Counted from the first letter of the stretch, positions 1-8,117 are shown. The stretch is 42,301 nt of DNA from Rhodococcus sp. JCM 9791 (GCA_001312645.1 BBEG01000010.1:1-42301), one strand, 5' to 3'. Translations and numbers: made by a program. Notes: a model not told the origin generated them from the sequence alone.

Positions 1-728
1 TGCGTCGCGAGATGAGCCGTGGTGGTGCCCTTGACAGCGAGGACGTAGTCGATGCCCCGTTCGGTCAGCGCGAGCCGGAAGGCGGCGGCGTCGCCGTAGC
101 CGGCGTCCGCGACCACCGTCGGCGCGATCCTGCCCCACTCGATCAACTCGTCGATCATCTCGATCGCCATCTCCCACTTGCGGCGATGATGCTCGTCTTC
201 GGGGATCGCGGACCGGGTCCGGCGGGCGGTGATCGCGGCGACCGCCTCGGGGTCGGTGGTGGACTGATCGTCCCAGCTCTCGGGTAGGAACAGGCGCCAG
301 TCCACTGGGGCCGAGGCGGCGTCGGTGGCGGCGTGCACGCTTACCGCGATCTGGCAGTTGCCGACCTTTCCGAGGGTTCCCGAGTATTGTCGGGCCACAC
401 CCGGGGAGCGGTCGCCGTCCTTGGCGAATCCGGTGTCGTCGATGACCCATGCGTCCGGTTCGATCAGATCGCATGCCTTGCGTGAGAGTGTTTTCCGGAC
501 CGGGACGACATCCCACGGTGACGTGGTCACGAATTGTTGCAGGCGTTGGTGATCGACCCCCAATCGCTGGGCCATCGGGTGCATCGATTTGCGGCGCCCG
601 TCGAGCATCAATCCTCGTGTGTACACACCCGCGGTCGCCCGCTGGTCCTTGCGTTTCAGGGACGAGAAGACTTCCTCGACAAACGAATCGAGGCGTTCGC
701 TGACGCCGGTCAGGGCTGCGGTATCCAC
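1..728 (-). CDS. IS701-type DDE transposase, partial (C-terminus off the left edge)
   Basis: The reverse strand reads without a stop from a GTG at 728 to the window edge, about 242 codons. An in-frame TGA about 18 codons upstream limits the start. The conserved core is visible: VIDDTGFAKDG carries the first catalytic Asp, followed by SPGVARQYSGTLGKVGNCQ, then WRLFLPESWDD and VVADAGYGD with the second Asp. This matches the IS701/ISxac-type transposases, which cut and rejoin DNA ends. The third acidic residue lies beyond the window. The element end should lie upstream of the start, between about 730 and 800, where it abuts the stop of the neighbouring regulator. No inverted repeat could be paired because the other end is missing. 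Family assignment is firm, the exact start less so. Confidence 0.85.
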   Translation of the reverse strand, partial: MDTAALTGVSERLDSFVEEVFSSLKRKDQRATAGVYTRGLMLDGRRKSMHPMAQRLGVDHQRLQQFVTTSPWDVVPVRKTLSRKACDLIEPDAWVIDDTGFAKDGDRSPGVARQYSGTLGKVGNCQIAVSVHAATDAASAPVDWRLFLPESWDDQSTTDPEAVAAITARRTRSAIPEDEHHRRKWEMAIEMIDELIEWGRIAPTVVADAGYGDAAAFRLALTERGIDYVLAVKGTTTAHLAT

Positions 729-801
729 CTGGTCATCGTCTCGAGAATCACGTCGAATCTCGAGTCCTCACACACGAAGTGACAAACCTAACAAAGTCCT
801 A

Positions 802-1161
802 CTAGTCGTCGTCGCGGCTGGCGAGCTTGCGGAACGGATCGTAAGTACGCGCAGCAACGTGCCCGTCCTGCGAGTCGCGTAGGTTCTGTATCCACGCGAT
901 CTGCTGTTTGATCTCTTCGTAGGTCTCTTCGTCCCCGAAATAGTCCATCGGCACCCGGAAGACCCGGCAGATATCTCGGACTACGTCCAGGCCGGGCGAC
1001 GTGCGCTTCCCGTTGAGCAACTGCGACATGTAGCCGGTCGTCATCTTGCTGCCACTGAAGCGAAGCATGTCGACGATTTCGGTCTGGGTGTACGGGCCGC
1101 GATTCGGTGGATGGACGGTATCGAAAAGGTGGCGAAGTCTTTCGGCGAAGCTAGTGCTCAT
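802..1161 (-). CDS. EspR-like XRE-family DNA-binding regulator
   Basis: The 119-residue product begins MSTSFAERLRHLFDTVHPP and continues with a helix-turn-helix around residues 20-70 (TEIVDMLR...YMSQLLNGKRTSP). This closely resembles, from memory, the N-terminal half of mycobacterial EspR, a nucleoid-associated regulator of ESX-1 genes. The C-terminal dimerisation part is similar at first (YFGDEETYEEIKQQIAWIQNLRD) and then shorter. I chose the ATG at 1161 because it matches the EspR start; a TTG four codons upstream is possible but has no spaced ribosome site. The reading frame is intact. A perfect 8+8 palindrome lies about 95 bases upstream. It is followed downstream by the transposase. Its target genes are unknown. 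Confidence 0.8.
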   Translation of the reverse strand: MSTSFAERLRHLFDTVHPPNRGPYTQTEIVDMLRFSGSKMTTGYMSQLLNGKRTSPGLDVVRDICRVFRVPMDYFGDEETYEEIKQQIAWIQNLRDSQDGHVAARTYDPFRKLASRDDD

Positions 1162-1256
1162 CCGGCCGCCCAACCTTTCAGTCCCGTCACTAACACTCGT
1201 GCGATTGCAGTACCAGCTGTATGTATGCCTCCATCCTGGCGATACGACGATCCGGA

Positions 1257-1280
1257 TGCAACTTGCAATAGTAAGTTGCA
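1257..1280. promoter_or_regulatory. Perfect palindrome upstream of the EspR-like gene, candidate operator
   Basis: TGCAACTT at 1257-1264 and AAGTTGCA at 1273-1280 are perfect inverted repeats with an 8-base spacer. The site lies between the stop of the tandem-HTH gene and the start of the EspR-like gene, in its upstream region. The spacing fits binding by a dimeric HTH protein, so autoregulation or control by the neighbouring regulator is plausible. It could also act as a weak hairpin behind the tandem-HTH gene. Confidence 0.5.
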
Positions 1281-1357
1281 GGTTTTAGGCTCGGCGCGAG
1301 CTTGACTTCCCCGATCGAGAGGCTGCGATGCAATCGTGCGACTGGAAGGCTTACGCC

Positions 1358-1843
1358 TTACGCAGGCGCACCCATCGGGCGATTTCGTACACGCTCGTAG
1401 CTCGCGCGCAGCTCCCCTTCCGAGATGCCGAGCGCAGCGGACAGCTTCTGAGCGACATTGTCGGACAACGATATTTCACCACGTTCCACGCTGCCGATAA
1501 TCTGCGTGGTTACGCCGGCAGCAGCGCCAAGCATCGGCTGCGTCAACCCCCTGACAACGCGCCAGTCACCGGGATACCGGTCCGGCTCAGGAACCTTCAC
1601 CACATCTGCAATCGAAACCCCGATTGCTGCCGCGGCACGAGCCAGCAGGTCGACCTGCGGGGACGAGTCACCTGTCTCCCATCGACGAATGGTGTCAGCA
1701 TTGAGTCGAGACAGGCGCGCAAGTTCGCGCTGCGAGATGCCGGCAGCGCGCCGCGCTCTGGCCAGCTCGTCGGGCTGGAAGCCGCGCATCACTCGTCGAC
1801 TCACAGACTGAGCCCTACCAGAAGAGTCTTCATCACTAGACAC
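1358..1843 (-). CDS. Tandem helix-turn-helix (XRE) transcriptional regulator
   Basis: This is an intact 161-residue protein with two HTH domains. The first spans about residues 24-80 (ELARARRAAGISQRELARLS, then RRWETGDSSPQ). The second spans about 95-145 (RGLTQPMLGAAAGVTTQIIG, then SVERGEISLS). Double XRE proteins are common in actinobacterial mobile elements and plasmids, where they act as repressors. The GTG at 1843 has a GGGGA ribosome site about 7 bases upstream. The gene is divergent from the WhiB-like gene at 2073, and the region between holds a strong hairpin and three GTTAGC repeats that could be its operator. No ligand-binding domain is seen. Confidence 0.8.
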   Translation of the reverse strand: MSSDEDSSGRAQSVSRRVMRGFQPDELARARRAAGISQRELARLSRLNADTIRRWETGDSSPQVDLLARAAAAIGVSIADVVKVPEPDRYPGDWRVVRGLTQPMLGAAAGVTTQIIGSVERGEISLSDNVAQKLSAALGISEGELRASYERVRNRPMGAPA

Positions 1844-1941
1844 TGTGCAATCCCCTAGTTACGATGCGCACATAACAATACATTTAGAACAGTAGGTTTA
1901 GATTCTGGCAGATCGGAGACATCAAGAACCCATCCAAGACG

Positions 1942-2040
1942 GGACGGTCCCCCAGCTGTTAGCAGCAGCCGAGGGACCGTCCAGCAGCAAGCCGACTGTT
2001 AGCCGCAGTCGAACAAGCCAGAGGCACGCGGGTTAGCCGC
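1942..2040. repeat. Hairpin plus three GTTAGC repeats in a divergent promoter region
   Basis: GGACGGTCCC (1942-1951) and GGGACCGTCC (1973-1982) form a perfect 10-bp inverted repeat around a 21-base loop. A 17-base direct repeat of the pattern CTGTTAGCNGCAGNCGA occurs at 1956-1972 and again at 1996-2012, and a third GTTAGCCGC lies at 2032-2040. The array sits just upstream of the ATG at 2073, in the leader of the WhiB-like gene. It could be operator sites for the divergent tandem-HTH regulator, a leader attenuator or a small iteron array. The sequence alone does not decide. Confidence 0.5.
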
Positions 2041-2072
2041 CCGGGACCTCGATTGCAGATACGGAACCTGCT

Positions 2073-2893
2073 ATGAACACATTAGTTGGCGCTGGGCCGC
2101 TACGCCTAGTGGCGGACCGTCCCGCTCCCCCTGTCAGGGAGACTCACGACACAGCCTCTGCGAGGGAGGATCCTCACCACATTCTCGCTGAGCACCTGCC
2201 GAATCTGGACGGCACCGTGTGCTCGGCCTGCGACTTCATCTATTCCAAGGACCGTCCGCTGTGCCCGCCCGTGGTCCAGGCACTGCGCACGATCACCGCA
2301 CGCGCCCACACGCTGTCCTTCAGCGACTACTCGGTGGACCAACTCCGCGCGATGGAGCGGGAACACTGCGGCGTCGGCCGTTGCCGCCGGTGCGGATTCG
2401 TCTACACTGCCGGCGTGCGTCTGTGCCCGACCTCGCGCCGTATCGCCATCGAACTCGAGTCCCGCTTCAAAGCCCCCATGAGCGAGGACCGCGCAGGCCA
2501 GGGCCTGTGCTCCGGCAAGGGACAAGCGTGGACCGTCAGTGGGAACAGATCCGCTCCGTGGCGACAGGCCGTCGCAGCCTGTGCACAGTGCCCGCTACTC
2601 ACGCAATGCAATACGGAGCTGGAACGCAGGCTGGCCAGTGGGAGAAGATCCAAGATCAGATCCTGGCCGGCCGGTTGTTCTCCGGCAAAGGCGACGAGAT
2701 CGCCCCCGAGAACTTCGATGCCTACGCCGACCGGTGCGGAGTCAAGACCAAACGCCGAAAGCACACATCACGGCCACGGCCGCGCCAGCCAGTGGTAACC
2801 ACCCAAACTGACCTCACTTCCACTCCCCCGCAAGATGTTCAAGCATCCAACGCAGGTGAACAGCTCACCCTCTTCAGGTCGGCAGTGGCATGA
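2073..2893 (+). pseudogene. WhiB-like protein with tandem cysteine knuckles (one frameshift as sequenced)
   Basis: The first frame (from ATG 2073) carries two N-terminal cysteine knuckles of the same pattern, CSACDFIYSKDRPLCP and CRRCGFVYTAGVRLCP, at about residues 48-65 and 108-127. A WhiB-like set follows: one Cys (LCSGKGQAW) and then CAQCPLLTQC, i.e. C-x2-C-x5-C. WhiB proteins bind a 4Fe-4S cluster with such cysteines. Near 2640 the frame slips by one base: after RRLASG the protein continues as EKIQDQILAGRLFSGKGDEI in another frame, down to the TGA at 2893. Restoring one G in the run at 2640 joins the halves into about 273 residues. The stop overlaps the next ATG (ATGA), so translation is coupled. 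Function is not established; it sits in a mobile-element-like block. Confidence 0.65.
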
Positions 2894-3395
2894 AACCCAG
2901 CCTGCACCTGAACCTGTTCGAATCCATTACACAAGGCATGATCGAGACGCCAGCCGGTGATGACCGCCCCGCTACCGACCGCTGGCTGTGGTTCGCTGAC
3001 TTGTACGGCAACCGCGCCTGGGGCTTGGTCTCTGTCGTCGAGGGGTTCCCGCGTATGGCGGCCAATCAGATCGCTGCGGAATGCGTGGACACCTCCGCCC
3101 CGACTGCGACGATCGAACACTGGCAGGCCATCGCAGTTGTCGCTCGCACAGCCCGCTCTGCCGCCCGCTCCCAGAGCCTCGAAAGAGCGCGGAACGCAGT
3201 AACTGATACTTGCACCGACACGATCGACCATCTCACCGAATACACCTTCGGCGGTCTCGAAGCCATCCTCGGCGCGGTCGATGCAATCGGGCACGAGCAC
3301 GAGTTTCACGTTGCGATGTCCTTCGTCGACAACGCGTGCACGGCCTGGGAACGGTGCATGCTTCGCCCGCCATCAGGGATCGGAGTGTCGCGTGA
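2890..3395 (+). pseudogene. Unrecognised protein, translationally coupled (frameshift near 3350)
   Basis: The ATG at 2890 overlaps the stop of the WhiB-like gene. The product begins MKPSLHLNLFESITQGMIET and includes WLWFADLYGNRAWGLVSVVE and alanine-rich helices. Near 3350 (after TAWER) the natural frame appears to move by one base and end VHASPAIRDRSVA at a TGA that overlaps the GTG of the next gene (GTGA at 3392-3395). That overlap, matching the overlap at the 5' end, is the main support for the shifted ending. About 168 residues when repaired. I do not recognise a family. The tight overlaps place it in one transcript with its neighbours. Confidence 0.5.
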
Positions 3396-3693
3396 ACTAC
3401 CAGGTTGCCTACGACCGGAGCGGCCGCGAATGGGAGGTCCTCGCGATCGACAGCGGGTTGAAAGCCCGACTCGTTCGCGGGGTCGCCACACCTGCCGTGA
3501 TGGACCTCGACGAACTCGTCGAGATGCACGGACCACTGATCATGTCCCCCGCGCGTCCCACTGCCGCCGGTGGTTCGTGGCGCTCACCGATACTGTCGGC
3601 ATTGTCGCATCCGATCCGGAAACAGCCTCGGTCGAGCAGATCAGACAGGTTGCCGCGTTCGCACAGTCGATCGTCCGGCTGCAACGTTCGTAG
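3392..3693 (+). pseudogene. Small unrecognised protein (frameshift near 3560)
   Basis: It starts at the GTG at 3392 inside a GTGA overlap with the preceding gene: VNYQVAYDRSGREWEVLAID, then a segment ending MDLDELVEMHGPL. Near 3560 the coherent frame changes by one base to WFVALTDTVGIVASDPETAS and ends QSIVRLQRS at the TAG at 3691. About 100 residues when repaired. No family is recognised. The first half looks like a small beta-rich domain and the end is amphipathic. Confidence rests on the coupled start and on the regular protein-like composition of both halves. Confidence 0.45.
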
Positions 3694-3872
3694 ATTCACC
3701 TGACCGGCTCCACGCCCCGATCTCTTCCACGCAACCCCCTCTGTCGAGGTCTACGCATGGACCAGCAGGGGTTCTTCAAAATCATGCGAAATCAGAGGAT
3801 ACACCCATGATTGAGTAGCCCGAGCCGAAACACTCCAACAGCTGAACAGTGCAGTGACTCAACCCAAAAGGA

Positions 3873-3899
3873 GAAACCCACCCAGGTGGGGTGGGTTTC
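3873..3899 (+). terminator. Strong 11-bp hairpin
   Basis: GAAACCCACCC and GGGTGGGTTTC form a perfect stem around a 5-base loop. It lies about 180 bases after the preceding stop and 136 bases before the next ATG at 4035. No T-run follows on the + strand; on the - strand it is followed by TCCTTTTGGG. It could be a terminator, or a leader structure, because an AAAGGAG sequence directly precedes it. Confidence 0.5.
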
Positions 3900-4034
3900 A
3901 AGTGGACATCCTCAGAAGGATCTGAAGATCTTCCTACTCGAGAGAGATCGTCTGGCAGGACGATCACGCTCTGGGTGAGTTCCGAAGTTGACGCTTCGAA
4001 AGACTCGGTTACTGCTTCCCCGAAGGGACTTACC

Positions 4035-4825
4035 ATGCCAGGTACGTCTCAGGGTAGCGCACACCCTGAAACACACTCAACCACCTACATTTCCACCACC
4101 GCCGGCGTGTCATCCGAGACCAATGGTGCCGACCTCCCACTTCCGCAGCCCTTCACTGCCGGCGAGTGGGAAGCGATCGTTGCTGCCGCCGTCGCGAACG
4201 TCGCCGCAATCGAAGCTGCCCAAGACCAGCACGATCCAGCCGACGCAGCTGTCTACGACCTGCTCGAGACCCAACCCGCAGCACTCGCGCCGCGCTCTCG
4301 TTGCCTGTCCCCGCAGGTGCCTATGCTCGTGTCCCGACCTGGCACAGCCGCAGATACTGGCTGACCTTGTGCGAGTGGATCGTCACCCACTCCGAGAGGG
4401 GACGCGCTGCTCTCAAGCGCCACGGCATCTCCGCGAGAACATGTCTGCGGGTCTGCGCCGCACACGCCAGTACGCCGAATTCACCACCGGACGCACGTCT
4501 CAGCCTCTCTGGACACCCTCGCCAGTAAACAGAAGCTGTCGATCGACCAACTCAAACGCGCCCGACGCGTACTCAAGACGCTCGAACTCGGCGTCGAACT
4601 GGTCCGCGGAAAGAAACTCAACGCCACCGAACGTGAGGCCGCAGCCCGCCTCTACACCCAAGCTCACGGCCAATCCCCCGCGCGACTGCAGACCGGCGCT
4701 GCGAGCGTGTGGGCGCTATCCGCTCCGGCATGGGCGGTAGATGCCATCCCTGCCACGGAGAAGCCGCGGAAGCAGCCACAACGACGATCGCGACGCCGCC
4801 CAGCACTCCCCGCCCGGAAAATTAA
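4035..4825 (+). pseudogene. Unrecognised mobile-block protein (several frameshifts)
   Basis: The ATG at 4035 follows GAAGGGA at a good distance and gives MPGTSQGSAHPETHSTTYIS, then FTAGEWEAIVAAAVANVAAI. Coherent protein then continues across three one-base slips near 4290, 4465 and 4510: YWLTLCEWIVTHSERGRAAL in one frame, a short piece beginning QYAEFTTGRT in the next, then a helical segment LDTLASKQKLSIDQLKRARR and LNATEREAAARLYTQAHGQS. The last frame has no stop before the next gene; one more lost base would place a TAA at 4823-4825, so the end is tentative. No family is recognised. Repeated slips in the same direction suggest either decay or sequencing error. Confidence 0.4.
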
Positions 4826-4976
4826 AGCATCTGCCACCCGCCCTGTTTCACCGGCACAACGCAGCTCACCGAGTTCCGCACCCCAATCCCCTAGTGGTTC
4901 TTCTCTCATGTGTCTTTCCGTCAGGAAAGATCACCAAGCGCGCGAACGCGCAGGCGAAGAGAACCCGACGACAACG

Positions 4977-5480
4977 ATGATCCGGCCCCTGGCACTGCAG
5001 CGGACCGCCGCCGAGCTGGTCGACCGAATCCCAGTACTGTGCACTGTTATCGGCATCGACGATGCGACCGGACAACGTCGAGGCCACATCGGATCGGTCT
5101 GCGACCTCCTGCTCGAAGCCGGTATCGACACCGAGCGCTGGACAGGCAGCGACATCGCACAGTCCCTGAACCGCGACGGCGCCGCTCGCGGATGGACGTG
5201 GCCGACAACCGAGGCGATGACCGCACCGTTGCGTCTGGTGGCCTACCGTCTTTCTCAGCTCGACTGGACGGGTCCCTCGCTGACCGAACGTAAACTCCAC
5301 GGCCGCGAACTGGCCGACGAGACCACTGCAGATGCGGCGCATCGACTGCTCCAGGCCCATCGTCGCGCCCTCGCCGCTACGTCGGCCACGCAGGCTCCAC
5401 TGGCATCGGTTGAGCATCGACGGGCTGTGCGTGCGCAACTGACAGCAGACCTCGCGGCGAAGAAGGGCTGTGCTCGTTGA
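4977..5480 (+). CDS. Unrecognised 167-residue protein
   Basis: The product starts MIRPLALQRTAAELVDRIPV and is intact to the TGA at 5478-5480. The middle (DLLLEAGIDTERWTGSDIAQ) looks helical and the C-terminal third (PLRLVAYRLSQLDWTGPSLT, then Ala/Arg-rich helices) recalls the tails of replication or HTH proteins of actinobacterial plasmids, but I cannot name a family. The ATG at 4977 was chosen because the conserved-looking part begins there; the upstream in-frame sequence to about 4830 has the composition of a leader. An ATG at 4908 is a possible alternative. The stop overlaps a TTG that could start a further small gene. Confidence 0.5.
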   Translation: MIRPLALQRTAAELVDRIPVLCTVIGIDDATGQRRGHIGSVCDLLLEAGIDTERWTGSDIAQSLNRDGAARGWTWPTTEAMTAPLRLVAYRLSQLDWTGPSLTERKLHGRELADETTADAAHRLLQAHRRALAATSATQAPLASVEHRRAVRAQLTADLAAKKGCAR

Positions 5481-5728
5481 ATCCACCTACTCCACCGCAT
5501 CACACGCTGGGACTTGACCTTGCCTGCTCGGCTCCAACACACAGGTTGACCGAATCAATCGTGTCTGCGAATCGCCGAGGTATCGATCTTCTCGTCCAGG
5601 TTCCGAAGTGCGACATGCCGAACTCCTGCTCGCTACAAGTACTTCGCGCCGCGGCGTCCACGCAACTCATTGCAGTACGCGCTCCGCCACTGAGGGAAGC
5701 CGACAATCCTCGGCCGAGACCGTGCTAG
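5477..5728 (+). CDS. Possible small coupled gene
   Basis: A TTG at 5477 overlaps the stop of the preceding gene (TTGA) and opens 83 codons. The product (LGLDLACSAPTHRLTESIVS, then IDLLVQVPKCDMPNSCSLQV) is not recognised. The overlap is the only structural support, so it may be chance. Confidence 0.25.
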   Translation: MNPPTPPHHTLGLDLACSAPTHRLTESIVSANRRGIDLLVQVPKCDMPNSCSLQVLRAAASTQLIAVRAPPLREADNPRPRPC

Positions 5729-5890
5729 CCGGAAGCTGTCATTACCGCGCACAGGACGGACAACGAACTGGGTCACCGCGGGCCCGCGCGCGATGGGCAT
5801 AAGTCCCGCGGCTTCCATCTGCGGAAGCCCCACCCTCGTTTGCGGGGACGGCGATCGCCCGGTCCAGAGCGATGATGGATTCGCAGGCTG

Positions 5891-6115
5891 GTGAAGGACA
5901 ACCTCAACGTCATCGATGGCAAGGCGATGATGTGCGTGCACGGCGGCGCGGGGGTCGATAAGACGCTATCGGCCAACGCCACGCCCCTCTATAGCCTGAC
6001 TCCAGGAAATAGTGCAACACTCCGTTGCACATCTGGCGTCGCTGCGCCGTGGCAGAACCTGCCAGATACGAGAATGCCAATCCCGTTGGTCCGCAATGAA
6101 CCACAGCCGCGGTAG
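5891..6115 (+). pseudogene. Relic of a transposon-type AAA ATPase
   Basis: The GTG-started reading VKDNLNVIDGKAMMCVHG followed by GAGVDKTLSANAT resembles the start of TniB/IstB-like ATPases that assist transposases. The P-loop is degenerate: the usual Gly before Lys-Thr is Asp (GVDKT). After about 36 residues the similarity stops and the rest to 6115 is not protein-like. It is therefore a fragment and not a working ATPase. The surrounding 5.7-7.3 kb stretch contains no other recognisable gene. Confidence 0.4.
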
Positions 6116-6565
6116 CCACGTTCGACGCCTCCATGATGCACTCGTATCACTCGATCGCGGTGCGCGGGCAGTCTGCAACTTCGGACGCGTCGCTCCAGAC
6201 TGTGCATCACATCATGCGGAGCAATGGTCGGACCACCAACGCCGCCCAATGCGTTGGAGCGTACCGCTACTGCGATGTGACGAACCGTGGCGGCGGCTCG
6301 CACCACAAGGAAGACCGCCTGCTGGTGACGCCCAATTCCGGCTGCCAGCACACCGCTGCACCAGCAGCCGCTTGATCCGCATCAGCAGGCACTCGACAAC
6401 CCGCCCCTCCAAAAAGATTTCTGCGCCACTCCAGCGAGGTCGCACAACTACGTCACCGGTTGACGATGACGAAAAGCGTGCAGCATCAAGGAAGTCACCT
6501 TCTGACACTTGCGAACAATGTAGTACCTCAATGTCACTCAGACGATTTCTTGAACACCGATAAGC

Positions 6566-6612
6566 TAGATTATGTCAAGTAAAATCTAATTTGACTGCCC
6601 TGCAATCTAATT
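6566..6612. repeat. AATCTAATT repeats 21 bp apart with nested inverted repeats
   Basis: AATCTAATT occurs at 6583-6591 and 6604-6612, a 21-bp or two-helical-turn spacing. TAGATT (6566-6571) pairs with AATCTA (6583-6588), and GTCAA (6574-6578) pairs with TTGAC (6591-6595). The local A+T richness is unusual for this window. It could be an operator, a promoter or a recombination site. Confidence 0.35.
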
Positions 6613-6880
6613 CAATGACGGATGTGGTAGATCTGCCACTCCACCGCCGTCGTTACACGACAGCTCCGTCGTGTCACCGGGTCCACCCCGGACAGCCCGC
6701 TCATCGGGACCGAAGCTTCACCACACCGTGTGCACATGGTCCGCCGGCCGTGCACATGAACAGGAACGCACCCGCATGCACGTTATGGGTTGTTCGAGCG
6801 CCACCAGCGTGCGACAGCACACCCGACGCCCAGGACGCTGCGCGCATACCGCCCGCGGCTCTATCCAGAATAATGATATT

Positions 6881-6904
6881 GATGGATAACCACGATTATC
6901 CATC
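6881..6904. repeat. Perfect 9-bp palindrome
   Basis: GATGGATAA at 6881-6889 and TTATCCATC at 6896-6904 are perfect inverted repeats around a 6-base spacer. It lies about 415 bases upstream of the GntR gene and has no T-run after it, so an operator or element end is as likely as a terminator. Confidence 0.4.
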
Positions 6905-7283
6905 TGAGACAATCACGAGTGGCACAGCACGTGAACCCGTGAAGCGTGCTCGGGCGACGGCGCCGCCGCGTCCATCATCGTTGTACTCGCGCATCCCCAG
7001 ATAAAGCAGGTAACCCCAACGACTCGAAAGATGAGCCATGCTCACCTGGAACTGTGACCGTCCGGGCTGCTCGGCCGTCGAGGATGCGGAGTGGATGCGT
7101 GTAGAGATTGACACGAGCGCCAGGCGGGTTCGCCTGCACTCCCCCGATTGGCACTGGACGACAAATTGGTGCCGGAACGGCAGGCGGTGCGGTGACTCGT
7201 TTCAGCTGAATAAACACATATTTCGTGGCGCGGTCGAGAAGACAACCCCTAATTTCTGGTAGCCTAGCCTTGAATTCCTGCTT

Positions 7284-7299
7284 ATTGGTTGGATTGGTT
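7284..7299 (+). promoter_or_regulatory. Candidate GntR operator
   Basis: ATTGGTTGGATTGGTT is a direct repeat of ATTGGTT placed 20 bases before the GTG of the GntR gene. Nearly the same sequence (ATTGGTTCGATTGGT on the reverse strand) lies at 40884-40898, upstream of the related GntR gene at 40.2 kb. The shared site suggests autoregulation by both proteins. Confidence 0.55.
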
Positions 7300-7319
7300 G
7301 AAGTCGGCAAGGGGATTTC

Positions 7320-7749
7320 GTGTCAGTTGAGTCCACTCCTGTGGGCAGTCCACCACTGATCGGCGGGGCTGCGCTTGCAATGCAATACGTCGAGACATTG
7401 ATCGCAGACGGCTCCGTCAAGCCCGGCGGGCGCTTACCGACGGAGCGAGCCATAGCCGACACGGTCGGGTGCACGCGAACCGAAGTTCGCCGGGCACTAA
7501 ATCGCCTAGAATCGATGGGTCGACTTGCCCGCCATGTCGGGCGAGGCACCTTCCTCATGGATCGCCCTGACGTCGCGCGGACCGACGTGCGTGGAACCAG
7601 TCCAGCAGATCTGATGGCCGCTCGTATGTCCTGGGAACCTCAGGTTGCGATGATTGCAGCGGCAGCGGCAGCGGCAGCGGCAGCGGAACAAGATTTCGAA
7701 GAGATGCATCGTTGCCTTGAAGGTGGTGACCGTTCCGATGGTTTCGATG
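7320..7749 (+). pseudogene. FadR-type GntR regulator, cut off by an IS3 element
   Basis: The GTG at 7320, preceded by AAGGGGA, gives a winged-helix domain (residues about 15-80: GRLPTERAIADTVGCTRTEV, then RLARHVGRGTFL). The ligand-binding FCD domain is only begun (FEEMHRCLEGGDRSDGF) when the IS3 element interrupts it. The intact sibling at 40195-40865 shows that about 110 more residues are expected. A run of five GCAGCG units at 7656-7685 encodes a poly-alanine stretch at the domain junction that the sibling lacks. A candidate operator lies just upstream. The DNA-binding domain could still be made as a truncated protein, reading a few codons into the insertion. Confidence 0.8.
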
Positions 7750-7803
7750 AGTGAACCGTCCCGGGTTTGATGCACACCTTCTTTCTTGGGAAGGTGAACC
7801 TTA

Positions 7804-8117
7804 TGCCGAATGTCTATCCAGCCGAGGTACGGGAGAAGGCCGTGCGCCTGGTCCTCGAACACCGTGGTGACTACGCCTCGGAATACGAGGCGATCCGCAC
7901 AATCGCCGAACGGATGTCACTGAAGACCGAGACCGTCCGGGTGTGGGTCCGCAAGGCCGAAGCGGCGGGCGGTGGCACCCCGGCTGCGTCGACGTCCGAG
8001 GCGGAGATCGAACTGCGGGCATTGCGCCGGAAGAACGCCGAGCTCGAGAAAACCATCGAAATACTCAAGGCCGCAACGTCTTTCTTCGCGCGGGAGTGCG
8101 ACCCGCCACGCAAGTGA
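7804..8117 (+). CDS. IS3-family transposase OrfA
   Basis: The product of about 104 residues starts MPNVYPAEVREKAVRLVLEH, an HTH domain that binds the element ends (residues about 5-60, including TETVRVWVRKAEA). A leucine-zipper helix follows (ELRALRRKNAELEKTIEILK), as is typical of OrfA. The stop TGA at 8115-8117 overlaps a GTG at 8114 in the -1 frame. OrfB is thus reached either by coupled initiation or by the -1 frameshifting usual in this family; a run such as TTTCTTC near 8085 is a possible slip site. Confidence 0.85.

Larger units (their letters stand above)
6116..7283. other. Stretch without a recognised gene
   Basis: No frame on either strand here shows a recognisable family. One small candidate, 7038-7262 (+), starts MLTWNCDRPGCSAVEDAEWM and has two cysteine pairs, but nothing else supports it. 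The stretch holds the repeats at 6566-6612 and the palindrome at 6881-6904. It is probably a scar of past insertions next to the AAA ATPase relic. Confidence 0.4.

Noticed and set aside
7656-7685. CRISPR or tandem array
   Set aside because: It is a simple hexanucleotide repeat within a coding region; no spaced repeats of CRISPR type were seen anywhere in the window.
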